NCBI GenBank assembly: GCA_016218765.1 | Contig: JACRCZ010000133.1 | Span: 1-59,583, forward strand | DNA: 59,583 bases | Direction: 5' to 3' | DNA from: Deltaproteobacteria bacterium | Lineage (GTDB): Bacteria; Myxococcota_A; Polyangia; DRWM01; JAAZOP01 | Part shown: in pieces, positions 36,371 through 44,657 of the stretch | Position numbering within the stretch: the stretch's first letter is position 1 | How the letters are laid out: every line of letters begins with the position of its first letter | Translations under genes and position numbers: made by a program | The notes under the pieces: generated by a model | Told to the model about the DNA's origin: nothing | The model's database searches: none | The model's input: the letters and a program-made list of their open reading frames with translations, nothing else

Positions 36371-39274
36371 TCAGCAGGTCGCGGAACCCACCGCGTAGTT
36401 GCCCGTTACCGTCAGCGTCCACCCGCCGCAGTCTGTCGTGCTCCCGCTGAAGAACCGGACCTCCACGTAGACGTCGCGGCCGTCGTCGATGGCGAAGGTG
36501 TCCTCCCAGCGCACCAGGACGTCCTCGTCCACCCCCGTCGCCGCCGTCCCGCTCCGGATGCAGCTCGAGCACGACCCGCCCCCGTGGACGTAGAGGTCGT
36601 AGTCCACCCCGGCCGGGACGTCGAGCTGCACCCGGAAGCTGATGTAGACGCTCGACGTGCTGTCCTCCTCCACCCGGAAGCGGTACCACATCTCCCCGTA
36701 CGAGGACCGCGTGATCGTGCCCGAACCCGTGTCGCCCGAAACGCTCCCGATGCTGCTCGCCCCCGAACACGTGCCGAAGTTGTCGTCCAGGTTGCGCTCG
36801 CAGCCGTCCGAAACCACGTCGTTGCACTCCGCCCGCGCCGAGGCGCAGCTCCCGATCGTGCACGAGCCCGACGAACACCCGGTCGTGCCGACGTACGGCA
36901 GCGTCGTGCAGTTGACGATCGTCCCGCAGGACGTCCCGCAGCTCGTGCTCGTGTTCATCGCACGCTCGCAGCCGTTGCCCGACGAGCCGTCGCAGTTCCC
37001 GTACCCGCCGTCGCACGAGACGAGCGTGCACGTCCCGGACGAACAGGACTCCGTCGCGTTGGCCAGGCTGCACGGCGTGCCGCAGACCGCGCAGTCCGTG
37101 AGCGTCGTCAGCGATCGCTCGCAGCCGTCCGGACGGCTCCCGTTGCAGTCGCCCCAGCCGGAGTTGCAGCTCGAGTAGTTGCAGGAACCCGTCGCGCACG
37201 AGGCGCCGGACGCATGCCCGGGAGCACACGGCGTCCCGCAGAAGCCGCAGTTGCTGAGCGTCGTCAGCGACGTCTCGCAGCCGTCGGAGTCGCCCCCGCC
37301 GCAGTTGCCCCAGCCGCCGTTGCACGAGACGATGGAACACGTCCCCGTCCCGCAGGACTCGCTCGCGTTGGCCAGGTCGCACGTCCGGCCGCAGACGCCG
37401 CAGTTGGTGAGCGTCGTCAGCGACGTCTCGCAGCCGTCCGCCCAGCCGCCCGCACAGTTGCCCCAGCCCGTGTAGCAGGCGCAGGCGCTCGAGGAGCACG
37501 ACGCGTTGGGACCGCACCGGTTGCCGCACGTGCCGCAGTTGTTCGAATCGCTCGTCGGATTGGCCTCGCAGCCGTCCGACCAGCTCGAATTGCAGTTGAG
37601 CCACGGCGCGGAACAGGCGCAGGAGCCCGCGGAACACGACGAGTTGGACCCGCAGGAGTTGCCGCAACGGCCGCAGTTGAACGGGTCGCTCCCGGGGTTG
37701 ACCTCGCAGCCGCTCGACCACATCCCATCGCAGTTGAGGAAGGGCGACGTGCAGCCGCAGGCCGATGCGCTGCACGAGGCGTTGATTCCGCACGCGTTGC
37801 CGCAGGAGCCGCAGTTCAACGGATCCGTCGCCGGCTCCGCCTCGCACCCGTCCGCCCAGCCCCCGTTGCAGTTGAGGTACGGAGCGACGCACCCGCAGGC
37901 ACTCGCGGCACAGGCGCCGTGCAGGCCGCAGGCCGAGCCGCAGGCGCCACAGTTCGCGACGTCCGTCACGCCGTTCACCTCGCACCCGTTGCCCCAGTTG
38001 CCGTCGCAGTTGAGCAGACCCGCCGCACAACCGCACGAGCCGCCGGAACACGAGCTGCCGATGCCGCAGACGCCCGCACACGTCCCGCAGTGCGCCCCGT
38101 CGGTCAGCGGATCGACACACCTCGCGCCACAGCAGATCCCGCCCGCACAGGCCGAGTCGTCCGCCGCGGGCGAGTTGAAACACCGCAGGTCGGCGCCGCA
38201 GACGTCCGACGTGCACGGGTTGCCGTCGTCGCACTCCGCCGCCGTCGAACACCAGCAGTCCCCCTCCTCGTCCTCCTCACCGTCGCAGTCGTCGTCGATG
38301 TGGTCGCACGTGGCGTCCGTCGAGGCCGGCGGCCGCCGCGGCTCGCACACCGGCATGCCGTGCGAGCAGACCGAGTCCCGCACGCAGAGACCCGTGCCGC
38401 ACTGGTACGGGACGTACTCCTCGTCCGTCCCCCCGTCGCAGTCGTCGTCCACCCCGTCGCAGATCGATTCGTCCGGGATCGCCACCGGAACGCAGTCGTC
38501 CTCGCAGCCGTCGGAAAGCACCCCGTTGGTGTTCGCGAAACCCGCCTCGCACACGATGTCACAGGCCCCCAGCGTGCAGGCCGGAAGCGCATGGTCCTGC
38601 GCCGGACAGACCGTGCCGCACGCCCCGCAGTGCAGCGCGTCGAAATCCGTGTCGTAGTCCTCGTCCGTCAGCCCGTCGCAGTCGTCGTCCTCGTAGTTGC
38701 AGAACTCGGGCACGCACGTCGAGCAGTCCGGGTCCGTCGCGTCGGTCCGCGTGTCGCAGTCGTCGTCGATGCCGTTGTCGCACGTCCCCCCCGACGTGGT
38801 CTCGACGTCCGCGACCCGCGTGCACGCGTACTCGCACCCGTCGACCGGACTGCCGTCGGGATCCGCGTACCCGGGGTCGCACGCCAGCCCGCAGTCGCCC
38901 GCGTCGCACGCGGGAGCGGCGTGCGCGGCGCCCCCGCACGCGAAACCGCACTCGCCGCAATTCGCCGGGTCGTCCTGCAGGTCGAAATCCTCGTCCGTCG
39001 CGCGGTCGCAGTCGTCGTCCAACCCGTTGCACAGCTCGGGCCCCGTCGCCTCGCACGGCCCGCCGTCCGTCCCCTCCTCGGCCTCCGGCACGTCCCCGTC
39101 CCCGTCGGCCTCGACGTCCGCGTCCCCCCCGCCGTCCTCGCCCGGTACCACGCCGTCCTCCCCGGGCACGTCCGGAACCTCGTCGATGACGTCCGGATGG
39201 CCGGCCGAACCCTCCGCGCAGCCGGCAACCGCCAGCAGCACGACCGCGATCGGGAGAAGACGGGAATCCCTCAT
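36371..39274 (-). CDS. Large Cys-rich lipoprotein with MopE-like metal-binding motifs
   Basis: This 967-residue exported lipoprotein has the lipobox AVAGC (Cys19). A Gly/Asp/Glu-rich linker (20-75) precedes at least five MopE-like putative metal-binding motifs, for example CNGLDDDCDRATDED and CDGVDDDCDGGTDEE (about 80-345). The centre holds 11 or so Cys-rich repeats of about 40 residues (about 380-810) with the core NCGxCGxxC...LNCNxxWxDGCE. A C-terminal beta domain (about 830-967) resembles pre-peptidase C-terminal domains. It is probably displayed on the cell surface, binds metal and is heavily disulfide-bonded. Such architectures are typical of myxobacteria and relatives. Confidence 0.85.
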   Translation of the reverse strand: MRDSRLLPIAVVLLAVAGCAEGSAGHPDVIDEVPDVPGEDGVVPGEDGGGDADVEADGDGDVPEAEEGTDGGPCEATGPELCNGLDDDCDRATDEDFDLQDDPANCGECGFACGGAAHAAPACDAGDCGLACDPGYADPDGSPVDGCEYACTRVADVETTSGGTCDNGIDDDCDTRTDATDPDCSTCVPEFCNYEDDDCDGLTDEDYDTDFDALHCGACGTVCPAQDHALPACTLGACDIVCEAGFANTNGVLSDGCEDDCVPVAIPDESICDGVDDDCDGGTDEEYVPYQCGTGLCVRDSVCSHGMPVCEPRRPPASTDATCDHIDDDCDGEEDEEGDCWCSTAAECDDGNPCTSDVCGADLRCFNSPAADDSACAGGICCGARCVDPLTDGAHCGTCAGVCGIGSSCSGGSCGCAAGLLNCDGNWGNGCEVNGVTDVANCGACGSACGLHGACAASACGCVAPYLNCNGGWADGCEAEPATDPLNCGSCGNACGINASCSASACGCTSPFLNCDGMWSSGCEVNPGSDPFNCGRCGNSCGSNSSCSAGSCACSAPWLNCNSSWSDGCEANPTSDSNNCGTCGNRCGPNASCSSSACACYTGWGNCAGGWADGCETSLTTLTNCGVCGRTCDLANASESCGTGTCSIVSCNGGWGNCGGGDSDGCETSLTTLSNCGFCGTPCAPGHASGASCATGSCNYSSCNSGWGDCNGSRPDGCERSLTTLTDCAVCGTPCSLANATESCSSGTCTLVSCDGGYGNCDGSSGNGCERAMNTSTSCGTSCGTIVNCTTLPYVGTTGCSSGSCTIGSCASARAECNDVVSDGCERNLDDNFGTCSGASSIGSVSGDTGSGTITRSSYGEMWYRFRVEEDSTSSVYISFRVQLDVPAGVDYDLYVHGGGSCSSCIRSGTAATGVDEDVLVRWEDTFAIDDGRDVYVEVRFFSGSTTDCGGWTLTVTGNYAVGSATC

Positions 39275-39617
39275 GGCACGAACCCTCCCTTCCGCCTCGC
39301 GCAACCGCTCCGCGGCAGCCGCACGACCACGGGACAAGAGCAACGAAATGGTACGCTACCGGCGCACGATCGGCAACGTCGCGGAGCAGCGGACGTGCAC
39401 CCCTCGCACGCGGGTGCGCTGCACAGGTCCGGATCGTCCCCTTGTCCGGGATCGGTGTCCATCGGTGTCCATCGGTGGTTTCTTCCCCCTTCCCCCGGAC
39501 CCCGGGAAGTCGCGCTCCGCCCCTTGCTCGTGGTAAGAACGTGGTTATCCGTGCGGCATTCGCGCTCGGTCGAACGACGGTCGTTGACCGACCGTCAGGG
39601 AAGGGAGGAGGAAAAGG
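39275..39617. other. Divergent intergenic region with repeat copy
   Basis: This 343-bp stretch separates the minus-strand Cys-rich lipoprotein gene and the plus-strand gene at 39,618. It contains the second copy of the triple 10-bp repeat and, at its right end, the strong ribosome-binding site of the next gene (GGGAGGAGG). Promoters for both genes must lie here, but I see no clear -35/-10 elements and no convincing small gene. Confidence 0.6.
39431..39480 (+). repeat. Dispersed repeat with three 10-bp units, copy 2
   Basis: The units TCGGTGTCCA, TCGGTGTCCA and TCGGTGGTTT lie at 39,451-39,480, with a leading 20-base segment similar to that of the copy at 1,521-1,570. Arrangement and strand are the same in both. 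It lies within the divergent intergenic region. Confidence 0.7.
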
Positions 39618-40235
39618 ATGAAGGGGAAGCCGGGAATTGGATGGGTGGCCGCGATTGCATTCGTGCTCGCGACATCGGCGTCGGTCGGTCCCGCCTCGGC
39701 GCAGGAACCGGCCACGGCCGGGTCGGCCGGCGGGCTCATGAGCCGGCCATTCTACGTCGGACTGGGCGTCGGAGGCGTGTTCAACCTGGAAGGCGTCGGG
39801 TCCGCGTTCCGGCTGGAAGAAGACGTCGGCTACCGCGTCTGGTCCTTCGGCGACCACCCCGGTCTGTTCGTCGGCGGGCTGTTCAACCAGGCGTTCCGCA
39901 GCGGCTGGACCGGCATCGATCTGGACGCGAGGATCGGCGTCGACTTCAACGTCTACGACTGGGGCTCGGGTGCGCTGATCATCACGCCGGGCCTCGCGAC
40001 GGGCGTCACCCTCCTCGTGGCCAAGACCACCGTCGTCGACCCGTGGACCGGCGGCACGACGTCGTCGACCTCCACCACCGCCCTCTTCAACATGATCTTC
40101 ACCGGCCAGATCGGCGTCGCGCTCGTCGATGGTCTCCTGCTCATCTGGTTCCGGCCGATCGGGATCGAAGTCCTCGCGAAGGACGGCGCGACCGCGAACT
40201 GGGACCTGAACGCCGGCGTGCTCTTCAACTTCTGA
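39618..40235 (+). CDS. Exported beta-rich protein, likely outer-membrane barrel
   Basis: This 205-residue protein has a signal peptide (about 1-28, cleavage after ASA in PASAQEP). A mature chain of alternating hydrophobic beta strands (PFYVGLGVGGVFNL, HPGLFVGGLF, GIDLDARIGVDFNVYDWG, LIITPGLATGVTLL) ends with FNF. The terminal aromatic and strand pattern fit a small outer-membrane beta-barrel, though I recognise no named family. A strong GGAGGAGG-type site precedes the ATG. The gene stands alone, convergent with the HAD phosphatase gene 22 bases away. Confidence 0.7.
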   Translation: MKGKPGIGWVAAIAFVLATSASVGPASAQEPATAGSAGGLMSRPFYVGLGVGGVFNLEGVGSAFRLEEDVGYRVWSFGDHPGLFVGGLFNQAFRSGWTGIDLDARIGVDFNVYDWGSGALIITPGLATGVTLLVAKTTVVDPWTGGTTSSTSTTALFNMIFTGQIGVALVDGLLLIWFRPIGIEVLAKDGATANWDLNAGVLFNF

Positions 40236-40257
40236 ACCGGCCCCGACAACCCCGGAA

Positions 40258-41073
40258 CTACCCGCCCCACGATCCGCGCGCCGCAGGACCGGCGGAAACT
40301 CCGAACACCCCCGGAAGCTCCCCGATCCGCTCCAGCACGAGGTCCGGTCCGGCCGCCAGGAGGACGTCCCGCGCCGTGTAACCCTGCAGAAGCGCACACG
40401 AACGCATCCCCGCACCGCGCGCCGCGCCGATGTCCTGCACGCCGTCCCCGACCACCAGCACCCGCGCCGCCGCAACACCCAGACGCTCCGCAGCCACCAG
40501 CAGCGGCCGCGGGTCGGGCTTGCGCACCGGCAGATCGTCCTCCGCCACCAGCACCCGCAGCCGCGGCAGGATCGCGAACGCGCCCAGCACCAGCTCCGCC
40601 ACCCGACGACCCTTGTTCGTGCACACCGCGAACCGTCGCGGCGACAGCGCGTCCAGGACCCCGAGCACCCCGGGATACGGCACCGTGCCCCGCACCGGCT
40701 CCGCCGCGTACCGCGCACGGAACCGGCCGACCAGACGATCGATCCGAGGCCCGTCGCCGGCCTCGAGCGCCGCGGCGCGGGCACAGAGGCTGCGCGGCCC
40801 GTCGCCGACGATCCCGCGCACCCGCTCCGCCGTCACCGGCCCGAAACCCTCGTCCGCCAGCGCCTCGTTCAGCGCCGCCGTGATGCCGCCCAGGCTGTCC
40901 ACCAGCGTCCCGTCCAGGTCGAAGATGACCCCGTCGATGCTCCCACCGGGTAGCCGCGCCCCGGCCCCGGCCCCGACGGGACGCGGCGGGTCCCCCGCCG
41001 AGCAGGGACTCGGCGGCTGTGCCGCCGAGCAGGGCACGGTCCGGTCTCCGGAGGTCGCCGGATCGACACTCAT
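40258..41073 (-). CDS. HAD-superfamily phosphatase (phosphoglycolate phosphatase-like)
   Basis: This 271-residue HAD hydrolase has motif I D52-L-D54-G-T (VIFDLDGTLVDSLGG), motif II VCTNKG, the Lys of VRKPDPRPLLVAAERLG and motif IV VVGDGVQDIGAARGAG. The helical cap domain (about 65-140) is of the phosphoglycolate phosphatase or pyrophosphatase type. It probably dephosphorylates a small metabolite. The first 45 residues are Pro/Ala-rich and unlike the family, so the true start could be internal. The ATG overlaps the ABC exporter stop by four bases, indicating one transcript. Confidence 0.87.
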   Translation of the reverse strand: MSVDPATSGDRTVPCSAAQPPSPCSAGDPPRPVGAGAGARLPGGSIDGVIFDLDGTLVDSLGGITAALNEALADEGFGPVTAERVRGIVGDGPRSLCARAAALEAGDGPRIDRLVGRFRARYAAEPVRGTVPYPGVLGVLDALSPRRFAVCTNKGRRVAELVLGAFAILPRLRVLVAEDDLPVRKPDPRPLLVAAERLGVAAARVLVVGDGVQDIGAARGAGMRSCALLQGYTARDVLLAAGPDLVLERIGELPGVFGVSAGPAARGSWGG

Positions 41074-42932
41074 GCCGAAGCTCCGCCGGAAGCGTCGGCG
41101 CCGGGAGCCTCGCGCACGAGCTGCTCGCGGAAGATGTCGACGAACGCGCCCCCGCGCGCCAGCAGCTCGTCGAACGTTCCCGCCTCCACGATGCGACCCC
41201 CGTCCAGCACCGCAATCCGATCCGCGCGCCGGACCGACGAGAGCCGGTGCGCGATGATCAGCGTCGTCCGCCCCTCCGCCGCACGGTCCAGCGCCGCCGC
41301 GACCTCCGCCTCCGCCGTCGCGTCGAGCGACGAGACCGCCTCGTCCAGCAGCAGCAACGACCCCCCGTGGTACAGCGCCCGCGCGATGCAGATGCGCTGC
41401 CGCTCGCCCCCCGACAGCCGGCCTCCCGCCTCCCCCACGTCCGTCCCGAGCCCCGATTCCAGCCGCGCCAGGAGCGGCTCCAGCCCGGCCAGGCGCGCCG
41501 CCTCCTCCACCCCGACCCGCCCGGGGGCCGCGCCCAGCGTGATGTTCGCCCGGATCGTATCGTGGAACAGGAACGACTCCTGCGGCACCACCGCCATCTC
41601 ACGCCGGATCCCGGCCCCCGCGTAACGCTCGATCGGCTCGCCGTCCCACAGGATCGCCCCCTCGTCGGCGTCGAGGAACCGCGACAGGATCTGCGCCGTC
41701 GTCGTCTTGCCCGCCCCCGAGCGCCCGACGAGCGCGAAACGCTCGCCGGCCCGGATCCGAAGGTCCACCCCGTCCAGCACCACGTTGTCGCCGCGACGGA
41801 ACTTGAGCCCCCGCAGCTCCAGCGACCGCGACAACGCCGGCGGCTCGTCCGCACCCTCCCGGACCCGCGTCGGCGCCCGGTCGAGCAGCCGGAACACGCG
41901 GTCGGCGCCCGCCAGGCCGGACTGCAGCAGGTTCGCGATGGAACCGAGGCTCTTCACCGGACCGTAGAGCAGGAAGACCGCCGTGAAGAAGGAAACGAAA
42001 CGCTCGGGCGAAATCTCGCCCGACGAGACCCGGCTCTGCGCGTACCACAGCGTCGCGGCCAGCGCCGCGGCCCCGAGCAGCTCCATCAGCGGCGACGCGA
42101 ACGCACGGATGCGGATCGCGCGGAGCTGCCCGTCGCGCGCCGCGCGGTTGGCCTCGGCGAACCGCGCCGCCTGCGTCGCCTCCGCACCGTGATGCCGGAT
42201 CACCGAGAGCCCCCCCGCCGTCTCCTCGACCCGCGCCGCCAGCGCCCCCAGCGCGTCCTGCGCCCCACGCTGCGTGCGGCGCGTGCGCCGCGAGATCGCC
42301 ACGATGATCCACGTCGTCACCGGCAGAATCGCGATGGCCAGCAGCCCGAGCACCGGGTCCAGGTAGATCGCCAGCACCAGCAGCGCCGTCGCCTGCAACA
42401 GGTCGCGCACCAGCGCCGTCACGCCCCACGTGACCACGCCCTCCATCAGCGCCACGTCGATCATGAAACGCGACGCCAGGTCGCCCCGCTCGTCCGCCAC
42501 AAGCTGGTCCGGCGCCAGCATCAGCACCCGATCCATCAGGTTGCGCCGGATGTCGTGGATCGTGCTCTGACCCACCGCGCCCATCAGCGACAGCTCGCCG
42601 TACGACGCGAGCCCCTTCACCACCGCAAGGCCCACCACCATCACCGAAAGCAGCACCGCCATGTTGCCGGGATCGGTCGCCAGCCAGTCGCCCAGCCAGC
42701 GCCCCACCGCGCCGAACCCCGAAGGACTCCCGCCGCCGGCATAGATGAAACGCAACAGCGGACCGACCACGTACGCATACGCGCTCGTCGTCAGCGCGAG
42801 CAGCAGCATGCATGCCGTGGCGGCGAACAGCCGCACCCGGTACGGAGCAGCCAGCCGCAACACCCGACGGAAGACCGCCCCCGGACGCTCCACGTTCGTG
42901 CGGGAGAACGTCCGGTAGAGCTTGCTCCACAT
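41070..42932 (-). CDS. ABC exporter, fused permease and ATPase (MsbA-like)
   Basis: This 620-residue half-transporter has six transmembrane helices (about 30-340) followed by an ATPase domain. The Walker A ALVGRSGAGKTTT lies at about 395-410, with Q-loop FLFHD, signature LSGGERQRICIARAL, Walker B SLLLLDEAVSSLD and H-loop IIAHRLSSVRRADRI. As in MsbA it would dimerise and flip a lipid or lipid A core across the inner membrane; a peptide or drug exporter is the alternative. It lies 13 bases after an unknown gene and overlaps the HAD gene. It ends a long co-directional run. Confidence 0.92.
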   Translation of the reverse strand: MWSKLYRTFSRTNVERPGAVFRRVLRLAAPYRVRLFAATACMLLLALTTSAYAYVVGPLLRFIYAGGGSPSGFGAVGRWLGDWLATDPGNMAVLLSVMVVGLAVVKGLASYGELSLMGAVGQSTIHDIRRNLMDRVLMLAPDQLVADERGDLASRFMIDVALMEGVVTWGVTALVRDLLQATALLVLAIYLDPVLGLLAIAILPVTTWIIVAISRRTRRTQRGAQDALGALAARVEETAGGLSVIRHHGAEATQAARFAEANRAARDGQLRAIRIRAFASPLMELLGAAALAATLWYAQSRVSSGEISPERFVSFFTAVFLLYGPVKSLGSIANLLQSGLAGADRVFRLLDRAPTRVREGADEPPALSRSLELRGLKFRRGDNVVLDGVDLRIRAGERFALVGRSGAGKTTTAQILSRFLDADEGAILWDGEPIERYAGAGIRREMAVVPQESFLFHDTIRANITLGAAPGRVGVEEAARLAGLEPLLARLESGLGTDVGEAGGRLSGGERQRICIARALYHGGSLLLLDEAVSSLDATAEAEVAAALDRAAEGRTTLIIAHRLSSVRRADRIAVLDGGRIVEAGTFDELLARGGAFVDIFREQLVREAPGADASGGASA

Positions 42933-42945
42933 CGCGGACGCGGGC

Positions 42946-43503
42946 CTACCGCGGGTTGAGGAAGAACCGCGCCGTCAGCTCGTGGTGCGCCTCGCCCAGC
43001 GCGTCGACGTCCACCGTCGTCAGGCCCAGACGCAGGATCACGCGCTCCACCGGGGACGTCTCCCCGAAGGGGTGGATGCCCCGCGACGCCGCGCGGTGCC
43101 GGAAGATCGCGTTCATCCCCGGCAGCGGAAAAGGCTGCGACAGCTCGATGTGTGCGCTCGTGCGCCGCTGACCACCCGTCAGCGTCGCCCCGAGCAGCGA
43201 ATGGTCCTCGCCGCGGCGGTTCGTCGCCCGGTCGACCACCCCGATGCACCGCATCGTGCCATCGATGAGGTAGATGCGGTTCCGCGTCCAGATCTCCACC
43301 GCCACCCACGTCACCGCGGAATCCGTGTGCGAGACGCCGCGCCGCTTGATGACCATCAGCTCCAGCGGCGCACCCCGGCCGCCGGCCCGCCCCTTCATGT
43401 TGTAGACGCGGGTGTCGTCCGGGTCGCGATCCTCGTCCGACTCCCCGCCCTCCGTCTCCTCGCGGCCCGGGGAACCGACGATCGAATGACGGGTCGTGCG
43501 CAT
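42946..43503 (-). CDS. Conserved-looking protein of unknown function
   Basis: This 185-residue soluble protein is one I do not recognise. After a charged, probably disordered N-terminus (1-45) the rest is rich in beta strands. Motifs include ELMVIKRRGVSHTDSAVTWV, VEIWTRNRIYLIDGTMRCIG, HSLLGATLTGGQRRT and VERVILRLGLTTVDVDALGEAH. It has no signal peptide or transmembrane segment. The coding case is good because the frame is uninterrupted and codon use is typical. It sits 13 bases before the ABC exporter start and 83 bases after aroC, which suggests co-transcription with the exporter. Confidence 0.65.
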   Translation of the reverse strand: MRTTRHSIVGSPGREETEGGESDEDRDPDDTRVYNMKGRAGGRGAPLELMVIKRRGVSHTDSAVTWVAVEIWTRNRIYLIDGTMRCIGVVDRATNRRGEDHSLLGATLTGGQRRTSAHIELSQPFPLPGMNAIFRHRAASRGIHPFGETSPVERVILRLGLTTVDVDALGEAHHELTARFFLNPR

Positions 43504-43539
43504 TGCTCGTCATCCTAGCATCGATGCACGGGAATTTCG

Positions 43540-43575
43540 CGCCAAGGGCGCCAAGGACCGCGAAGGACGCCAAGG
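43540..43575 (+). repeat. Short CGCCAAGG iterons between genes
   Basis: Copies of CGCCAAGG start at 43540, 43549 and 43568, with a CGCGAAGG variant at 43559, spaced nine or ten bases apart. They lie in the 83-bp gap between aroC and the unknown gene. They resemble the 'CGCCAAGACGCCAAG' repeats that I recall from GC-rich genomes. Confidence 0.65.
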
Positions 43576-43586
43576 GGATGGCGAAT

Positions 43587-44657
43587 TCAGGGGACAGGAG
43601 GGGAGAAGGCGCGGAGCGCCTCCTGCCGGAGCGCGGCGTCGGCGAGCACGAGAGCGACCATGGCCTCGGCCACCGGCACGATGCGCGGGGCAATGCACGG
43701 ATCGTGGCGGCCGCGCGCGCGGATCCGCGCCGGGCGCCCGCCCACGTCGATCGTGTCCTGCTCGATGTCGATGGTGGAGGTCGGCTTGATCGCCACCCGC
43801 GCCACGATCGGCGCCCCGTCGGAGATGCCGCCCAGGATCCCGCCGGCGTGGTTGGACGCAGGCCCGCGCGGCGTCAAGGGATCGTTCGCCTCGCTGCCCC
43901 GCATCCGCGCCAGCGCGAAACCGTCCCCGAATTCCACCGCCTTCACCGCCCCGATCGATAGCAGCGCCCCGCCCAGCCGCGCGTCAAGCTTCCCGAAGAC
44001 CGGATCGCCCCAACCCGGCGGCACGCCCGTCGCCACCACCTCCACGATGCCGCCGACCGAGTCCCCGGCGGCCTTGGCCCGGCGGATGGCGGTGGCCATG
44101 CGTGCGGCGGCGCGGAGGTCGCCGCAGCAGAGCGGGCTCCTCGCGGCGACGGCGGCGTCCCGGCGAACGGCGGCGATGCCCGCGATCTCGATCACCTGCG
44201 CCGCGACGTCCACGCCCAACGGGCCCAGCAGGAGCTTGGCGATCGCACCCGCCGCGACCCGCGCCGCGGTCTCGCGGCCGGAAAGCCGGCCCCCGCCCCG
44301 CCAGTCCCGCACCCCGTACTTGGCCCACCACGTCCAGTCCCCGTGCCCGGGACGGAAACGATCCCGCAGCGGCTCGTAGTCCACCGGTCGCGCGTCCCGA
44401 CTGCCGATGACCAGGCAGATCGGCGCCCCCGTCGTCACCCCCTCGAACACCCCGGACAACACCCGCACCCGATCGCGCTCGCGCCGCGCCGAAACCAGGT
44501 CCGACGTCCCCGGACGCCGCCGGTCCAGCTCCCGCTGCACGAACCGCAGGTCCAGGTGCAGCCCGGGCGGCACCCCGTCCAGCACCGCGCCGATCGCGGG
44601 CCCGTGCGACTCACCGAACGTCGCGACCCGCAGGATCTCGCCAAAAACGTTCGACAT
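43587..44657 (-). CDS. aroC: Chorismate synthase
   Basis: This 356-residue FMN-dependent enzyme catalyses the last shikimate step, 5-enolpyruvylshikimate-3-phosphate to chorismate. The N-terminus MSNVFGEILRVATFGESHGP matches AroC exactly in style. RPGHGDWTWWAKYGVRDWRGGGRLSGRETAARVAAGAIA and SNHAGGILGGISDGAPI hold the FMN and substrate residues. The C-terminal GRHDPCIAPRIVPVAEAM is complete. The ATG lies 47 bases inside the 3' end of the aroA-aroK fusion, an overlap supported by the conserved start. It is probably the last shikimate gene of the operon. Confidence 0.96.
   Translation of the reverse strand: MSNVFGEILRVATFGESHGPAIGAVLDGVPPGLHLDLRFVQRELDRRRPGTSDLVSARRERDRVRVLSGVFEGVTTGAPICLVIGSRDARPVDYEPLRDRFRPGHGDWTWWAKYGVRDWRGGGRLSGRETAARVAAGAIAKLLLGPLGVDVAAQVIEIAGIAAVRRDAAVAARSPLCCGDLRAAARMATAIRRAKAAGDSVGGIVEVVATGVPPGWGDPVFGKLDARLGGALLSIGAVKAVEFGDGFALARMRGSEANDPLTPRGPASNHAGGILGGISDGAPIVARVAIKPTSTIDIEQDTIDVGGRPARIRARGRHDPCIAPRIVPVAEAMVALVLADAALRQEALRAFSPPVP

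Noticed and set aside
36056..40381. A 1441-residue plus-strand open frame opposite the YVTN, Cys-rich lipoprotein and barrel genes
   Set aside because: It is Arg/Pro/Val-rich without domains or signal and lies antisense to or out of frame with well-supported genes. It is open only because of the high GC content.
43540..43575. CGCCAAGG iterons as a CRISPR array or replication origin
   Set aside because: Units are 8 bp with one- or two-base spacing and no spacers. No dnaA boxes or cas genes are near.
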